This document shows positions 18,591-27,358 of a stretch of DNA of 64,000 nucleotides, one piece after another. Within the stretch, counting starts at the first letter, position 1; every line of letters begins with the position of its first letter. This stretch comes from Polaribacter irgensii 23-P (GTDB lineage Bacteria > Bacteroidota > Bacteroidia > Flavobacteriales > Flavobacteriaceae), in the NCBI RefSeq assembly GCF_000153225.1, contig NZ_CH724148.1:1940842-2004841 (forward strand), written 5' to 3'. A program made the translations under genes and the position numbers. The notes under the pieces are model-generated. The model was given only the letters and a program-made list of their open reading frames with translations, did not search any database and was not told where the DNA came from.

Positions 18591-18736
18591 GCTTAAAAGA
18601 AACAATGGTTTTTGTTGAATTGAAAATTATTAAAAGGGAATTTTCTTTAGACTTCGTCTGCTAAAAGAGTCCTATTATATGTCTTTCAAAAAGAATACGT
18701 CAGAAGGATTCGATTTGTTTTGTTAGCTTGCGAGCT

Positions 18737-19405
18737 ATGAAGAAAAAAGAGAAATCTCAAAAAGAGCCTTGGCCAACAAAAGAAGCAATGGAGCAAGTGT
18801 ATGAAATGAAACTTTGGGGGGCAAATAAGGATGTTTTTTACTCAGGTATTGGATCACATCAAGCAAACCTTATCCAGCCTTATATCTCCGCAGTGAGCAC
18901 TTTTTTAACTAGTTTTAAGAACCCTATAGATGTCTGTGATTTAGGTTGTGGCGATTTTAATATTGGGAAAGAATTGGCTCCACACGCAAGGAGATATAGG
19001 GCCGTTGATATTGTTCCAGCACTTATTCTTTTCAATAAATTGCATTTCACGTCAGAAAGGGTAACCTTTTATTGCTTAGATATTGCCAATGACGTCTTAC
19101 CTCCTGGAGATTGTGCAATTGTTAGACAAGTATTGCAGCATCTCTCAAACGCGGAGGTACATCGAATTACTGCTAAATTGGTTGCCTTTAAATATATAAT
19201 ATTAACCGAGCATCTTCCACAAGAAGATTTCAAACCAAACAAAGACATTATTTCTGGACAAGGAATTCGATTAAAAAAGCAAAGCGGATTGAATTTGTTA
19301 AAGGCTCCGTTCTATATGCAGGTGAAAAGAGAAAAACAGCTATTATCAATCTCTTTAGGGAAGGAAAAGGGTGTTTTAGTAACGACCCAATATGAAGTTT
19401 ATTGA
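18737..19405 (+). CDS. Class I SAM-dependent methyltransferase
   Basis: A 222-residue Rossmann-fold methyltransferase. Motif I is VCDLGCGDFNIG, followed by an acidic residue in YRAVDIVPA that would bind the SAM ribose. The next motif is VRQVLQHLSN, resembling small-molecule methyltransferases. The substrate is unknown. The frame opens at a TTG at 18728, but the ATG nine bases later is more plausible. No operon partner is on the same strand. Confidence 0.8.
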   Translation: MKKKEKSQKEPWPTKEAMEQVYEMKLWGANKDVFYSGIGSHQANLIQPYISAVSTFLTSFKNPIDVCDLGCGDFNIGKELAPHARRYRAVDIVPALILFNKLHFTSERVTFYCLDIANDVLPPGDCAIVRQVLQHLSNAEVHRITAKLVAFKYIILTEHLPQEDFKPNKDIISGQGIRLKKQSGLNLLKAPFYMQVKREKQLLSISLGKEKGVLVTTQYEVY

Positions 19406-19420
19406 GCGTTTTTTTTAATT

Positions 19421-19726
19421 TTACTTCTGAATTAATTTAAATTTTAATAACGGATTGGTTAAAAAAGACATGACAAATGAGGTTCCAATGTACAAGAACA
19501 ATATTGTCCAAATTTCAAGTATTTCAGGCTTTTCCCAAGTTTGGATTGCAGTTTGAAGGAGTCCTGGAACGAAAAGAACAAAAACACTTGAGACCACTCT
19601 ACTCTTTATTGTGCATGTGTGCTCAGCTTGACAATTTGAACATTTAAGCATTTGCTTGGCACTCCAGTAGTTTTTATAGATTTGCCAAAAACTAAATTTT
19701 TCATTACACTTTTTACACGTATCCAT
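19421..19726 (-). CDS. TIGR04104-type zinc-ribbon membrane protein
   Basis: A 101-residue protein. The N-terminal zinc ribbon has two CxxC knuckles: C4-x2-C7 and C29-x2-C32 (CKKCNEKF and CSNC). They are separated by an aromatic segment with WQIYKNYW, the pattern of the CXXC-20-CXXC family. Two membrane helices follow (about 45-63 and 70-93). Function is unknown. The frame is open up to the preceding gene, but the ATG at 19726 places the zinc ribbon at the N-terminus as in the family. It follows the alpha/beta hydrolase gene closely and is likely co-transcribed. Confidence 0.8.
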   Translation of the reverse strand: MDTCKKCNEKFSFWQIYKNYWSAKQMLKCSNCQAEHTCTIKSRVVSSVFVLFVPGLLQTAIQTWEKPEILEIWTILFLYIGTSFVMSFLTNPLLKFKLIQK

Positions 19727-19747
19727 AGATGCATTTACTTTTGACAA

Positions 19748-20404
19748 TTAGTTTTTTACAGGCAATAATCGCGCTGTAATCCATTTTTTAAAGCTGTAAA
19801 AGTTTTGAGGTGCAACACCATGGCCAACATTGTACTCCGAGTATTCAGTATTTAACTTTAATGCCTCTAAAAAGGGTTTAGAATTTCGTGCCCAAGCGAT
19901 CGGTAACACTTGATCTACTGTTCCGTGCGAGCAGTAATAGTCTGTTTTGATTTCTGATGAAATATTTTCTGGCAGCAATTCCGTATTGATATATCCACTT
20001 AAAGCAATCACATGCTGAATTTTATTTGGGTAGAAAAAACTAAGGGAATAGCTCAGAATAGCACCCTGACTAAAGCCAAGTAAAAATGTTTGATCAGCAT
20101 CTGTATTGTATTTCTTTTTTATGACATCAACAAACAGCGCAATTTTATCAACGGACTCTTTGGCTTCTTTTAAATCGGAAAATTTCCCGTTGATTTCGTC
20201 AAAATTTATAGTGTACCAAGCATAACTTCCGAAACCCATAGAAAGCGGGGCCTGTGGGCTGACAATAAGCAACTCCTCGGGAAGCTCTTCTGCAAAGGAA
20301 AATAAATCTTCTTCATTGCTTCCGTACCCGTGTAATAAAATAAGCAAAGGTGGATTTTCTATTGTAATTTTCGGGGTTCTAACGATGTAATGTAAATCAC
20401 TCAT
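19748..20404 (-). CDS. Alpha/beta hydrolase, carboxylesterase/phospholipase type
   Basis: A 218-residue esterase of the abhydrolase_2 family. LLHGYGSNEEDL is the oxyanion loop and GFSQGA carries the catalytic serine. The aspartate lies in SHGTVDQVLP and the histidine in GHGVAP. No signal peptide is present, so it is cytosolic. The likely substrates are short acyl esters or lysophospholipids. It is the middle gene of a minus-strand run, with 17 bp to the upstream DUF4870-like gene. Confidence 0.87.
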   Translation of the reverse strand: MSDLHYIVRTPKITIENPPLLILLHGYGSNEEDLFSFAEELPEELLIVSPQAPLSMGFGSYAWYTINFDEINGKFSDLKEAKESVDKIALFVDVIKKKYNTDADQTFLLGFSQGAILSYSLSFFYPNKIQHVIALSGYINTELLPENISSEIKTDYYCSHGTVDQVLPIAWARNSKPFLEALKLNTEYSEYNVGHGVAPQNFYSFKKWITARLLPVKN

Positions 20405-20421
20405 AAAAAAAGAAGTCTTTT

Positions 20422-20748
20422 TTAAATATTTTTAAACCATTCTTGAAACTGTGCTCCAAAAACAGGAATTAATTTCTCTTTTCCTTGAAGTGCTCCTAAA
20501 ACACCAAGTATAAAAAGAACGATCACTCCAACTTTTCCGATATCACCTGCAGTATTTCCAAAATAACCATAGACAATAAATCTATTTATAAAGTACAACA
20601 CATTCAATCCAATGCTTTGTCGCATGTGAAATCGAGCAAAGTAATTTCGTTTTTCTTTGTTTAATAAAATTGCAATTATAAGTCCAACAAAAGGGATGTA
20701 GCTTATTACTGCAATTTTTTTTCCTTCTTTTACGCTGTGGTTTTCCAA
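20422..20748 (-). CDS. DUF4870-like integral membrane protein
   Basis: A 108-residue protein with three hydrophobic segments (about 12-29, 47-65 and 72-88) and the conserved RFHMRQSIGLN motif, where a histidine and a glutamine lie at a helix entrance. This matches small membrane proteins of the DUF4870/Tic20-like group, whose function is unknown. It starts 3 bp after the dihydroorotase-like gene ends, so it is part of the same transcript. Confidence 0.8.
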   Translation of the reverse strand: MENHSVKEGKKIAVISYIPFVGLIIAILLNKEKRNYFARFHMRQSIGLNVLYFINRFIVYGYFGNTAGDIGKVGVIVLFILGVLGALQGKEKLIPVFGAQFQEWFKNI

Positions 20749-20751
20749 GTT

Positions 20752-22011
20752 TTAAGAATTTAAAATAAGTTGATTGTTTGAGAAAATTCCGTAAACTTTT
20801 CCCGTCATTTTTTTATTTATAAAAGCACTATTTTTTGAAGTTGAAAAAATATTCTTCTTTGTGAAAATATATTTTTCTTCAGGATTAAAGAAAGAGATGT
20901 CAGCCTTATTTCCAGTGGTAATTGAAGTCGTCTCCAATCCAAAAATTGCGCGTGGTTTTAAAGTGATGTTTTCAATGAAATCAGATATGCTAAGCACAGA
21001 GTTGATGGCTCCAAAAAAACTTTCTAAGCCAATAGTTCCGTTTTTTGCTTCACTGAATTCTACCTTTTTATATTCAATATCTATTGGGTTGTGGTCTGAA
21101 GTAATGATGTCGATAACGCCCATAGTTATTCCTTTTTGCAAAGCTTTACAGTCCGCTTTTGTTCTCAACGGTGGGTTCGTTTTATAATTGCTGTCAAATT
21201 CGTGTAGCTCATCATCTGTTAAAACAAGATGATGTGCGGCAACACTACAAGAAACTTGGAGACCTTTTTTCTTTGCATCTTTTATTAATGTGACAGATTT
21301 TGCAGTAGAAATTGTCGGAATGTGTAATTTCCCACCTGTGTATTCTAAAATTAATAAATTACTCGCAATCTGTAATTCTTCTGCCAATGCAGGAATTCCT
21401 TTTAGGCCTAATTTTGTGCTATTGATGCCTTCATTTGCAATGCCATCTCCAGCGATGGATTGATTTTTTGGAAAACTCAATACGAGGCCGTTAAAATTTT
21501 GAGCATACAGTAAAGAAATTTTCATCAAATTTTCATTGACAACAGGTTTTTTATAATCCCCAAAAGCGATGGCACCAGACTGTTGCATGTCGAACAGTTC
21601 TGCCATTTCTTTTCCTTCGCTATCCTTCGTCAATGCGGCAATTGGATATAATTTAGTAGCAAAACCTTGCGCTTTATTGGTTAGAAACGCTACAGCAGCT
21701 TTGTTATCAATTACGGGATTTGTGTTTGCATTAACAGCTACAGCCGTAAAGCCACTTTTTGCAGCAACTTCCAAACCATTTTTAATGGTCTCACGTTCTT
21801 CATAACCAGGTTCACCAAAAGAAACACTGGTGTCAAACCAACCGCAGGAAACATGTAGGTTTTCTCTTGTTACGATGGTAAAATCTTTTTGGGAAGGAAT
21901 GAGATCTTCAATTTTTGTGATGATTCCATCCACAATTAAAATATCTTTTTTTTGCTGGTGAAAAGGACTTGAAGGGTCTATAATGGTTGCTGATTTTATA
22001 AGCGTATTCAT
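20752..22011 (-). CDS. Dihydroorotase-like protein, probably non-catalytic
   Basis: A 419-residue amidohydrolase-fold protein of the dihydroorotase family. The fold markers survive: the N-terminal strand region, NPPLR, a GIPALAEE segment and TGNKADI. The zinc site does not. The HxHxREPG motif reads TSVSFGEPG with both histidines lost, the later H(C/A)E-type motif reads FPKN, and DHAPH reads DHNPI, keeping only the D and one H. This looks like the inactive dihydroorotase homologues (PyrC' type) that serve as structural partners of aspartate carbamoyltransferase. The start at 22011 overlaps the BatA-like gene stop as ATGA; the longer frame to 22089 is out of family. The catalytic pyrC must be elsewhere if pyrimidines are made. 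Confidence 0.88.
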   Translation of the reverse strand: MNTLIKSATIIDPSSPFHQQKKDILIVDGIITKIEDLIPSQKDFTIVTRENLHVSCGWFDTSVSFGEPGYEERETIKNGLEVAAKSGFTAVAVNANTNPVIDNKAAVAFLTNKAQGFATKLYPIAALTKDSEGKEMAELFDMQQSGAIAFGDYKKPVVNENLMKISLLYAQNFNGLVLSFPKNQSIAGDGIANEGINSTKLGLKGIPALAEELQIASNLLILEYTGGKLHIPTISTAKSVTLIKDAKKKGLQVSCSVAAHHLVLTDDELHEFDSNYKTNPPLRTKADCKALQKGITMGVIDIITSDHNPIDIEYKKVEFSEAKNGTIGLESFFGAINSVLSISDFIENITLKPRAIFGLETTSITTGNKADISFFNPEEKYIFTKKNIFSTSKNSAFINKKMTGKVYGIFSNNQLILNS

Positions 22012-23942
22012 AGCGTATAGAATTTTAAAATCAAAATTTCTAAAAACAAAGATACAATTGCTAGGATTAAAAACCATTTCCAAAGCCAATGAACTTCATT
22101 ATTTTTATCAATTTTATCAAAGACGTCTTTAATAGAGGCAGCGATAGTAATGTTCTTGGCGTTCCGCAACTTATTAAAATCTAAAAATTTCAAAAGACTT
22201 TCCTCGGGAGGATTATTATATGCCAGGTCCTGAATTTTAATGCCTTCATTTAATACTGTATAAAAACCAGCTTTTTGTGGTTGCTCCTTTGTCGTGATCA
22301 TTACCTTTTTTTGAAATGTCCTTTGGGATGGTATAAAAGAATTCTGAGTATTTGTAATTGTTAATATTTCATCTTTGTTTAATACTGTTTCTATTTCAAA
22401 CATATTTTCTTTTCCAATGCAATATGCGAGTTTTGGATACTGAGCACTCAAAGTGCCAAAGTTGTAAAAGATAGGAACAATTAACGGGGCACTTGCAAAG
22501 TTGCTATTGTTTGTATTTAACGCGGAAGCTACATAATAGACTTTGCTGTTATCCATTTGACTGATAAAAGCAGTATTGTTCTCGAAAGAAAGGATTTTAG
22601 ATTGACTCCCTGAAATGGGCGAGTAGCTTCGAGCTATTGGATATTGAAAATTTGTTATTCTTTTTGTAAAGACATTTTTAAATATGGGATGCGTGTAGTT
22701 TATCGCTGTTATTTTTAAGGTATCTTTTGTTGGGGTTTCAATCTTACCAAAGTTCAAGCTTTTCAAAAAAGCGTTGTATGATTGAAGGACCAATTTTTCA
22801 GAGGGTATCAAAACAAGGCTGCCTCCATTTTGATAAAACTTTTTTAAATCTTTTGCTAAGATTTCTGGAATAATTTCCAACTCGTTTAACACGATCAACT
22901 GTTGTTTTTGAAGCGTATTATAATCTACTTTATTGGGGGATCTATGTTGGTATTTAAAAGGAGCTTCAGTATATATTTTTGATAAAAAAGAAGCCGTTTT
23001 TCCAATGGATAAAACGTTGATATTTTTTGTGTTTAGGCTAAAAAAATAGCTGTTGTCAAACAAAAAAGTATCGGAAAAAGTAATCTCTAATTTCCCTAAA
23101 AAATCACCTGTTTGGTACACTATAAACTCAATTTCTTTTGTAGTATTTTTTTCAATTTGAAAGCTTTGTTTGCCTCGCAGTTCATTTCCATTAAAAAGGG
23201 CAATAGGAACATTCTCTTTTTTAGAACCCTGGTTTTTTATAAGTCCGTGTACTGTAAAATGATCACCATTTTTATTACTGATATAAACACTGTCTATGGA
23301 AATGTTATCTTTTTTAGTTCCGACTAACTGTATGGCTGTAAAATCAGTTGTTACATTTGTGAATTTATTTTCAGAAGAAGACTGAAAATCAGATATTAGT
23401 ATATTTCTATGTAAAGTTTTAGTTTTGATTTTATTTTCTTGTTTAATTTTAAGAAAAACAGTTTTTAAATCGAGTTTTAATGGTGAATTCTCTACTGATA
23501 ATAGAATTTTTTTCAATTCCGTTGTATTGAGATCTTTGTAAAAATTAGTATTCGTTAGCAAAGAGTACCTATTATTGAGCGTGATATTTTCTACAATTTC
23601 TTGGGCAGCAATCTTTAGTAAATTCCCTTTTTCTCCTCGGGTATCTGTACTAAGAGATGTATCCAAATAAATAAAATAAGGTTGTTTTTCATCAGGGTTG
23701 TCTGCACTCAGGTACGGTCTTGAAAAAGCAAAAACTATCGATGTAAATAAGAGTAGTCGTATTCCTAAAATTAACCATTTTTTTAAACGAGAACTTTTGC
23801 GGGTTTGTTGTTGAATCGTTTGTAAAAAAGCAACATTGGTGAACGGAACTTTTATGAATTTTTGAAGCTGGAAAAGATACACTAAAATAGGAATAATGAG
23901 CAGTGCTAAAAAGTATAAAACTTCAGGGTTTTTAAATTGCAT
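22008..23942 (-). CDS. BatA/aerotolerance-type membrane protein with vWA-like domain
   Basis: A 644-residue protein starting with the BatA N-terminal signature MQFKNPEVLYFLALLIIPIL. It has two N-terminal helices (about 6-26 and 57-77) and one C-terminal helix (about 622-641), so most of the chain is periplasmic. Residues 92-100, YLDTSLSTD, match the MIDAS DxSxS metal motif of vWA domains. Its role in Bacteroidota is unknown; the Bat operon was linked to aerotolerance in Bacteroides. It leads the run that continues into the dihydroorotase-like gene by a four-base overlap. Confidence 0.85.
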   Translation of the reverse strand: MQFKNPEVLYFLALLIIPILVYLFQLQKFIKVPFTNVAFLQTIQQQTRKSSRLKKWLILGIRLLLFTSIVFAFSRPYLSADNPDEKQPYFIYLDTSLSTDTRGEKGNLLKIAAQEIVENITLNNRYSLLTNTNFYKDLNTTELKKILLSVENSPLKLDLKTVFLKIKQENKIKTKTLHRNILISDFQSSSENKFTNVTTDFTAIQLVGTKKDNISIDSVYISNKNGDHFTVHGLIKNQGSKKENVPIALFNGNELRGKQSFQIEKNTTKEIEFIVYQTGDFLGKLEITFSDTFLFDNSYFFSLNTKNINVLSIGKTASFLSKIYTEAPFKYQHRSPNKVDYNTLQKQQLIVLNELEIIPEILAKDLKKFYQNGGSLVLIPSEKLVLQSYNAFLKSLNFGKIETPTKDTLKITAINYTHPIFKNVFTKRITNFQYPIARSYSPISGSQSKILSFENNTAFISQMDNSKVYYVASALNTNNSNFASAPLIVPIFYNFGTLSAQYPKLAYCIGKENMFEIETVLNKDEILTITNTQNSFIPSQRTFQKKVMITTKEQPQKAGFYTVLNEGIKIQDLAYNNPPEESLLKFLDFNKLRNAKNITIAASIKDVFDKIDKNNEVHWLWKWFLILAIVSLFLEILILKFYTL

Positions 23943-24387
23943 TTGGTATTCTTATTCAGTTTTTGAACCCTAAATTTATTACAAAAATAAGAGTTTCGAA
24001 ACACTTGTTAACTTCTTATTAAAACTTTTTAAGGCGTCTTACATTAAGAGGATTAGAGGAAGGTTCATTCAATTGTGATTGCAACACTTCAAATTTACGT
24101 TGATCTTATCTTATTTTAAAATGCTATAAAGACAAGCAGTACATTCACAAATTTTCTATTTCTGAAACGATTGTTATTATAAATAGGGCACTTTGCAGGG
24201 ATTAGAAAAAAAAGTATCTTTTAAATAATTACGCTACACACGCATATTTGGACTAACATACAACCTCGAAAATACGTTTATTACAAACAGATTCTATTTT
24301 TATTTAAGTGCATTGTCATTATTAATATACAGAATATTCTCGGTATTTTACAAAATAAAATGGATATAAAAGTTACAAAATAAGCAC

Positions 24388-24415
24388 TTGCTTTTTGTTT
24401 TATTCACTAAATTTG
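24388..24415 (+). promoter_or_regulatory. Promoter of the type II NADH dehydrogenase gene
   Basis: TTG (24388-24390), a 17-nt spacer and TAAATTTG (24408-24415) form a full match to the Bacteroidota TTG/TAnnTTTG promoter. The start codon follows about 70 nt later, leaving a long leader. Confidence 0.7.
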
Positions 24416-24427
24416 CCGCTCATAATT

Positions 24428-24465
24428 AATACGGTAAAACAAGGGTAAAATCGTCTTACCGTATT
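24428..24465 (+). promoter_or_regulatory. Leader hairpin or operator upstream of NADH dehydrogenase
   Basis: A perfect 10-bp inverted repeat, AATACGGTAA (24428-24437) and TTACCGTATT (24456-24465), extends to 12 of 13 pairs with the inner bases. It lies between the predicted transcript start and the ATG. It is not followed by a T run, so it is not a standard terminator; an RNA hairpin or a DNA operator are both possible. Confidence 0.55.
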
Positions 24466-24486
24466 GAAAAAAACAGAATAGCATAC

Positions 24487-25758
24487 ATGGATTTACGAAA
24501 AAAAATTATCGTTGTTGGTGGCGGATTTGCCGGATTAGAGTTGATAAAGCGCTTGGGAAATTCATCTAAATATGACATTATTTTAGTAGATAGTAATAAT
24601 TATAATTTTTTTGCTCCTCTGATTTACCAAGTGTCAAGTGGGTTTATGGAGCCGTCTGCAATTAGCTATCCTTTCCGTAAAATTTTGCGCAATTTTAAAA
24701 ATGTGCGTTTTAGGCTTGGCTCTCTTGTAAAAGTGGTTCCTGAAGAACATAAAATAATTTTAAATAATGGGGAGTTGGCGTATGATGCCTTAATTATGGC
24801 AACAGGGACAGAAACAAATTATTTTGGTAATGAAAATATCAAAGAAAAATGTTTGCCAATGAAAACAATAAGTGACGCTTTGTCACTGCGAAATACCATT
24901 TTAACACGTTTAGATTTAGCAACTAGAATTGAGGATGCAGCGGAAAGAAAGAAATACCTAACGTTCGTAATTGCTGGGGCAGGGCCAACAGGTGTTGAGC
25001 TTTCTGGGATCATTGCAGAATTGAGCAGCTCGGTAATTATGAAAGATTATCCAGAATTAAAAGAAGAAGAGCTAGGCGAAATTTATTTAGTAGACGGTCA
25101 AAAAGAAGTGCTGTCTTCTATGTCCCCACATGCTCAAAAATATGCTGCTAAAAAGTTAACAGCTTATGGGGTACATCTTTTGATGGATACTTTTGTGAAA
25201 GATTTTGACGGTGAAAGTGTATTGTTATCCAATGGAAATAAAATTGAAACTAAAAATTTAATCTGGGCCGCAGGCGTTCATGCCAAGGTATTTGAAGGTT
25301 TTCATCCGGATAGTTTTGGGCATGGTAAAAGATTAAAAACAAATGAATTTAATCAGGTACACTTGTCTAGTAATATATATGCTTTAGGAGATTGTGCATT
25401 TTTAGATGGAGATAAAAATTATCCTTTAGGGCATCCTCAGGTAGCACAACCAGCAATACAACAGGCAAAAAACTTAGCAGATAATCTATTAAAAAATCAT
25501 GGTGATTGGAAAGCATTTGAATACAAGGATAAGGGATCTTTAGCCATTATTGGAAGAAATAAAGCTGTGATGGATTTTCCAAATCAAAAATATGCAATGA
25601 GTGGCTTTTTGTCCTGGCTAATTTGGATTTTTGTTCACATCATGGGGTTGGTTAATTTTAAAAGTAAACTGAGAGCGCTCTACAACTGGTTGGGATATTA
25701 CATTTACAAAGACCAGTCTTTTAGAATGATTATTAAGCCAAATAGCGAGATAGAATAA
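24487..25758 (+). CDS. Type II NADH:quinone oxidoreductase (NDH-2-like)
   Basis: A 423-residue two-dinucleotide-binding-domain flavoprotein that would oxidise NADH and reduce menaquinone without proton pumping. The FAD motif is VVGGGFAGLEL (residues 9-19) and the NADH motif is AGAGPTGVEL, about residues 162-171. The later YALGDCA is the FAD-contacting segment. The C-terminal region (about 375-400) has a hydrophobic, membrane-associating stretch around LSWLIWIFVHIMGLVNF. Substrate preference (NADH against NADPH) cannot be read. It has a long leader with an inverted repeat and no operon partner. Confidence 0.9.
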   Translation: MDLRKKIIVVGGGFAGLELIKRLGNSSKYDIILVDSNNYNFFAPLIYQVSSGFMEPSAISYPFRKILRNFKNVRFRLGSLVKVVPEEHKIILNNGELAYDALIMATGTETNYFGNENIKEKCLPMKTISDALSLRNTILTRLDLATRIEDAAERKKYLTFVIAGAGPTGVELSGIIAELSSSVIMKDYPELKEEELGEIYLVDGQKEVLSSMSPHAQKYAAKKLTAYGVHLLMDTFVKDFDGESVLLSNGNKIETKNLIWAAGVHAKVFEGFHPDSFGHGKRLKTNEFNQVHLSSNIYALGDCAFLDGDKNYPLGHPQVAQPAIQQAKNLADNLLKNHGDWKAFEYKDKGSLAIIGRNKAVMDFPNQKYAMSGFLSWLIWIFVHIMGLVNFKSKLRALYNWLGYYIYKDQSFRMIIKPNSEIE

Positions 25759-25780
25759 AGACATTATCACTGTTATTTTG

Positions 25781-25971
25781 ACACTAGGTTCTAGTTTATT
25801 TTAATGTTATGAGACAGCGACATTGAGCTTGTACATACTTTAGTAACTCTTCTAATTTTTTAGCGGCAAAGCATAAAAGATCTTTTGTTTTGCCGTTAAA
25901 CAGTACAAAATTCTGATAGCACAAACAGCACGTAGTACTTTTTTTATGTTTTTCAGTTTTGAACCTAGTGT
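25781..25971. repeat. Possible palindromic mini-element, 11-bp terminal inverted repeats
   Basis: ACACTAGGTTC (25781-25791) is exactly inverted as GAACCTAGTGT (25961-25971). Almost at the centre lies a hairpin: CGGCAAA (25864-25870) with TTTGCCG (25889-25895) around the palindrome AAAAGATCTTTT. The whole could fold on itself, like a MITE or REP-type element. It sits between convergent genes. A 63-codon frame across it looks incidental. Confidence 0.45.
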
Positions 25972-26005
25972 AAAAAAAAGAATTCATGAATACAAAAATG
26001 TTCGT

Positions 26006-26770
26006 TTAAAACTTTTCAAAGACACCGAGTCCAAAAAGTGCAAAATCGTATTTTACGGGGTCATTCTTATCTAGTTTTCTTAAGTTTTCATCCAATTCGG
26101 CGACTGCTTTCCAGTCATTCTGTTTCCTAAGCAATAGTTTTAGTTTTCGTGCTACGTTGCCTGAATGCACATCTAGGGGGCAAGATAGATAAGCCGGATT
26201 GTGCGTTTTCCAAAGTCCAAAATCGACACCTCCAGCACTGCTCCTTACCATCCATCGCAAGAACATATTGATTCTTTTCGCTGCAGAATTTTTTAAAGGA
26301 TCAGAAATATGTTTTTGGGTTCTTTGTGTGTGTGGGAGCTCAAAAAAACAATTTTTAAAATGATGAATAGCGCTTTGATAGGTTGTAGATTTATCTGTTA
26401 TCAAAAGTGCTTGTTCTAAACCACCATAATTTAAATAAATATGTTGCAATGATTTTATGAATTGCTGGAAGTCAAGATGATTAAAAGTTCGGTGCACAAA
26501 GCCTTCTAAACTTTTCAAATCGCTTTCTTGGTGGTTTATGACAAAATCGTGCGGAGCTTGATCTAGTAACTCCATCATTTTTGAAGCATTCCTGATAATC
26601 ATAGTTCTGTTTCCCCACGAGATAATAGAAGTTAAAAAACTGGCTATTTCAATATCTTCTTTTTTAGAGAATAGGTGTGGAATCTGAATGGGATCTGAAG
26701 TAATAAATTCTGGAGTGTTGTACAGTACTACTTTTTCGTCTAAAAACTCTTTTAGCTCTGCTTTTTTCAT
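26006..26770 (-). CDS. TIGR02757 (DUF2400) family protein
   Basis: A 254-residue soluble protein of the TIGR02757 family, widespread in Bacteroidota. Characteristic segments are the FLTSIISWGNRTMII block near residues 40-55, RRTFNHLD-type sequence (VHRTFNHLD here), and MFLRWMVR with DFGLW and PLDVHSGNVARKL. Function is unknown; the C-terminal part resembles a helical DNA-glycosylase-like fold, which is only suggestive. It starts 1 bp after the CPBP protease gene and is in one transcript with it and the LolD-like gene. Confidence 0.85.
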   Translation of the reverse strand: MKKAELKEFLDEKVVLYNTPEFITSDPIQIPHLFSKKEDIEIASFLTSIISWGNRTMIIRNASKMMELLDQAPHDFVINHQESDLKSLEGFVHRTFNHLDFQQFIKSLQHIYLNYGGLEQALLITDKSTTYQSAIHHFKNCFFELPHTQRTQKHISDPLKNSAAKRINMFLRWMVRSSAGGVDFGLWKTHNPAYLSCPLDVHSGNVARKLKLLLRKQNDWKAVAELDENLRKLDKNDPVKYDFALFGLGVFEKF

Positions 26771-26771
26771 T

Positions 26772-27320
26772 TTATAACTCAGGAATTAAACTTAAAATAA
26801 TAAAAATTGCATTGTAGGAACCGTGCAAGAGCATAGACCAAAGTAAGCCAAAACGGACTCGTATATATCCAAAATAAGCACCCACTAAGATTTGCGGCAA
26901 TACAAGTATTGGAGCTAATAATAGTACATTTGATGTCATCTCAAAGTTGGTAATGTGTATAAAACCGAAAACCAAAGTGAATAGATAAAAGGCAATTTTA
27001 AAACTTTTTGCTTTTTTAAATAATACAATTGGTGCCCTAAACACTATTTCTTCTATTATAGGTAGAAGTACTGCTCCAAGCAATAATATTTGGATAGCAG
27101 TCATTTCTTTAAAGAGAATATCCGTTTTATGGTCTTTCATATCGATCCATCCTATCGCATCAAAAAGTGCGAAAATAGGGGAGATAGCGATTCCAGTTAA
27201 AATACAAATGAGCAGTAGTTGAAAAAATATTTTAAAGCGATACGTTAAATTAGTATTTGCGTCCTGCTGCAATAAAGGGTTTTTTAGATAGTTGTATACA
27301 TTTTTGAAAGTTTCTTTCAT
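26772..27320 (-). CDS. CPBP-family intramembrane metalloprotease
   Basis: A 182-residue membrane protein of the CAAX prenyl protease/bacteriocin-processing (ABI) family, with about five helices. The conserved catalytic motifs are EEIVFRAP (motif 1, EExxxR), FGFIHI (motif 2, FxxxH) and the C-terminal HGSYNA (motif 3, HxxxN-type). The substrate is unknown; members range from bacteriocin self-immunity to protein maturation. It lies 38 bp downstream of the LolD-like ATPase gene. Confidence 0.85.
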   Translation of the reverse strand: MKETFKNVYNYLKNPLLQQDANTNLTYRFKIFFQLLLICILTGIAISPIFALFDAIGWIDMKDHKTDILFKEMTAIQILLLGAVLLPIIEEIVFRAPIVLFKKAKSFKIAFYLFTLVFGFIHITNFEMTSNVLLLAPILVLPQILVGAYFGYIRVRFGLLWSMLLHGSYNAIFIILSLIPEL

Positions 27321-27358
27321 TTTTTTGTGATGTGTTGTTTCAGAGCGACTGATGAATT

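Larger units (their letters stand above)
23943..24486. other. 544-bp divergent intergenic region
   Basis: No gene could be supported. It holds the promoter and a leader hairpin for the NADH dehydrogenase gene at its right end. The left part is plain AT-rich DNA without open frames of interest. Confidence 0.6.

Noticed and set aside
25796..25987. 63-codon frame between NADH dehydrogenase and the TIGR02757 gene
   Set aside because: It spans the palindromic element and lacks a promoter and recognisable features; more likely incidental.
26772..27320. Bacteriocin self-immunity locus around the CPBP protease
   Set aside because: No bacteriocin precursor or exporter gene is adjacent; the neighbours are a LolD-like ATPase and a TIGR02757 protein.
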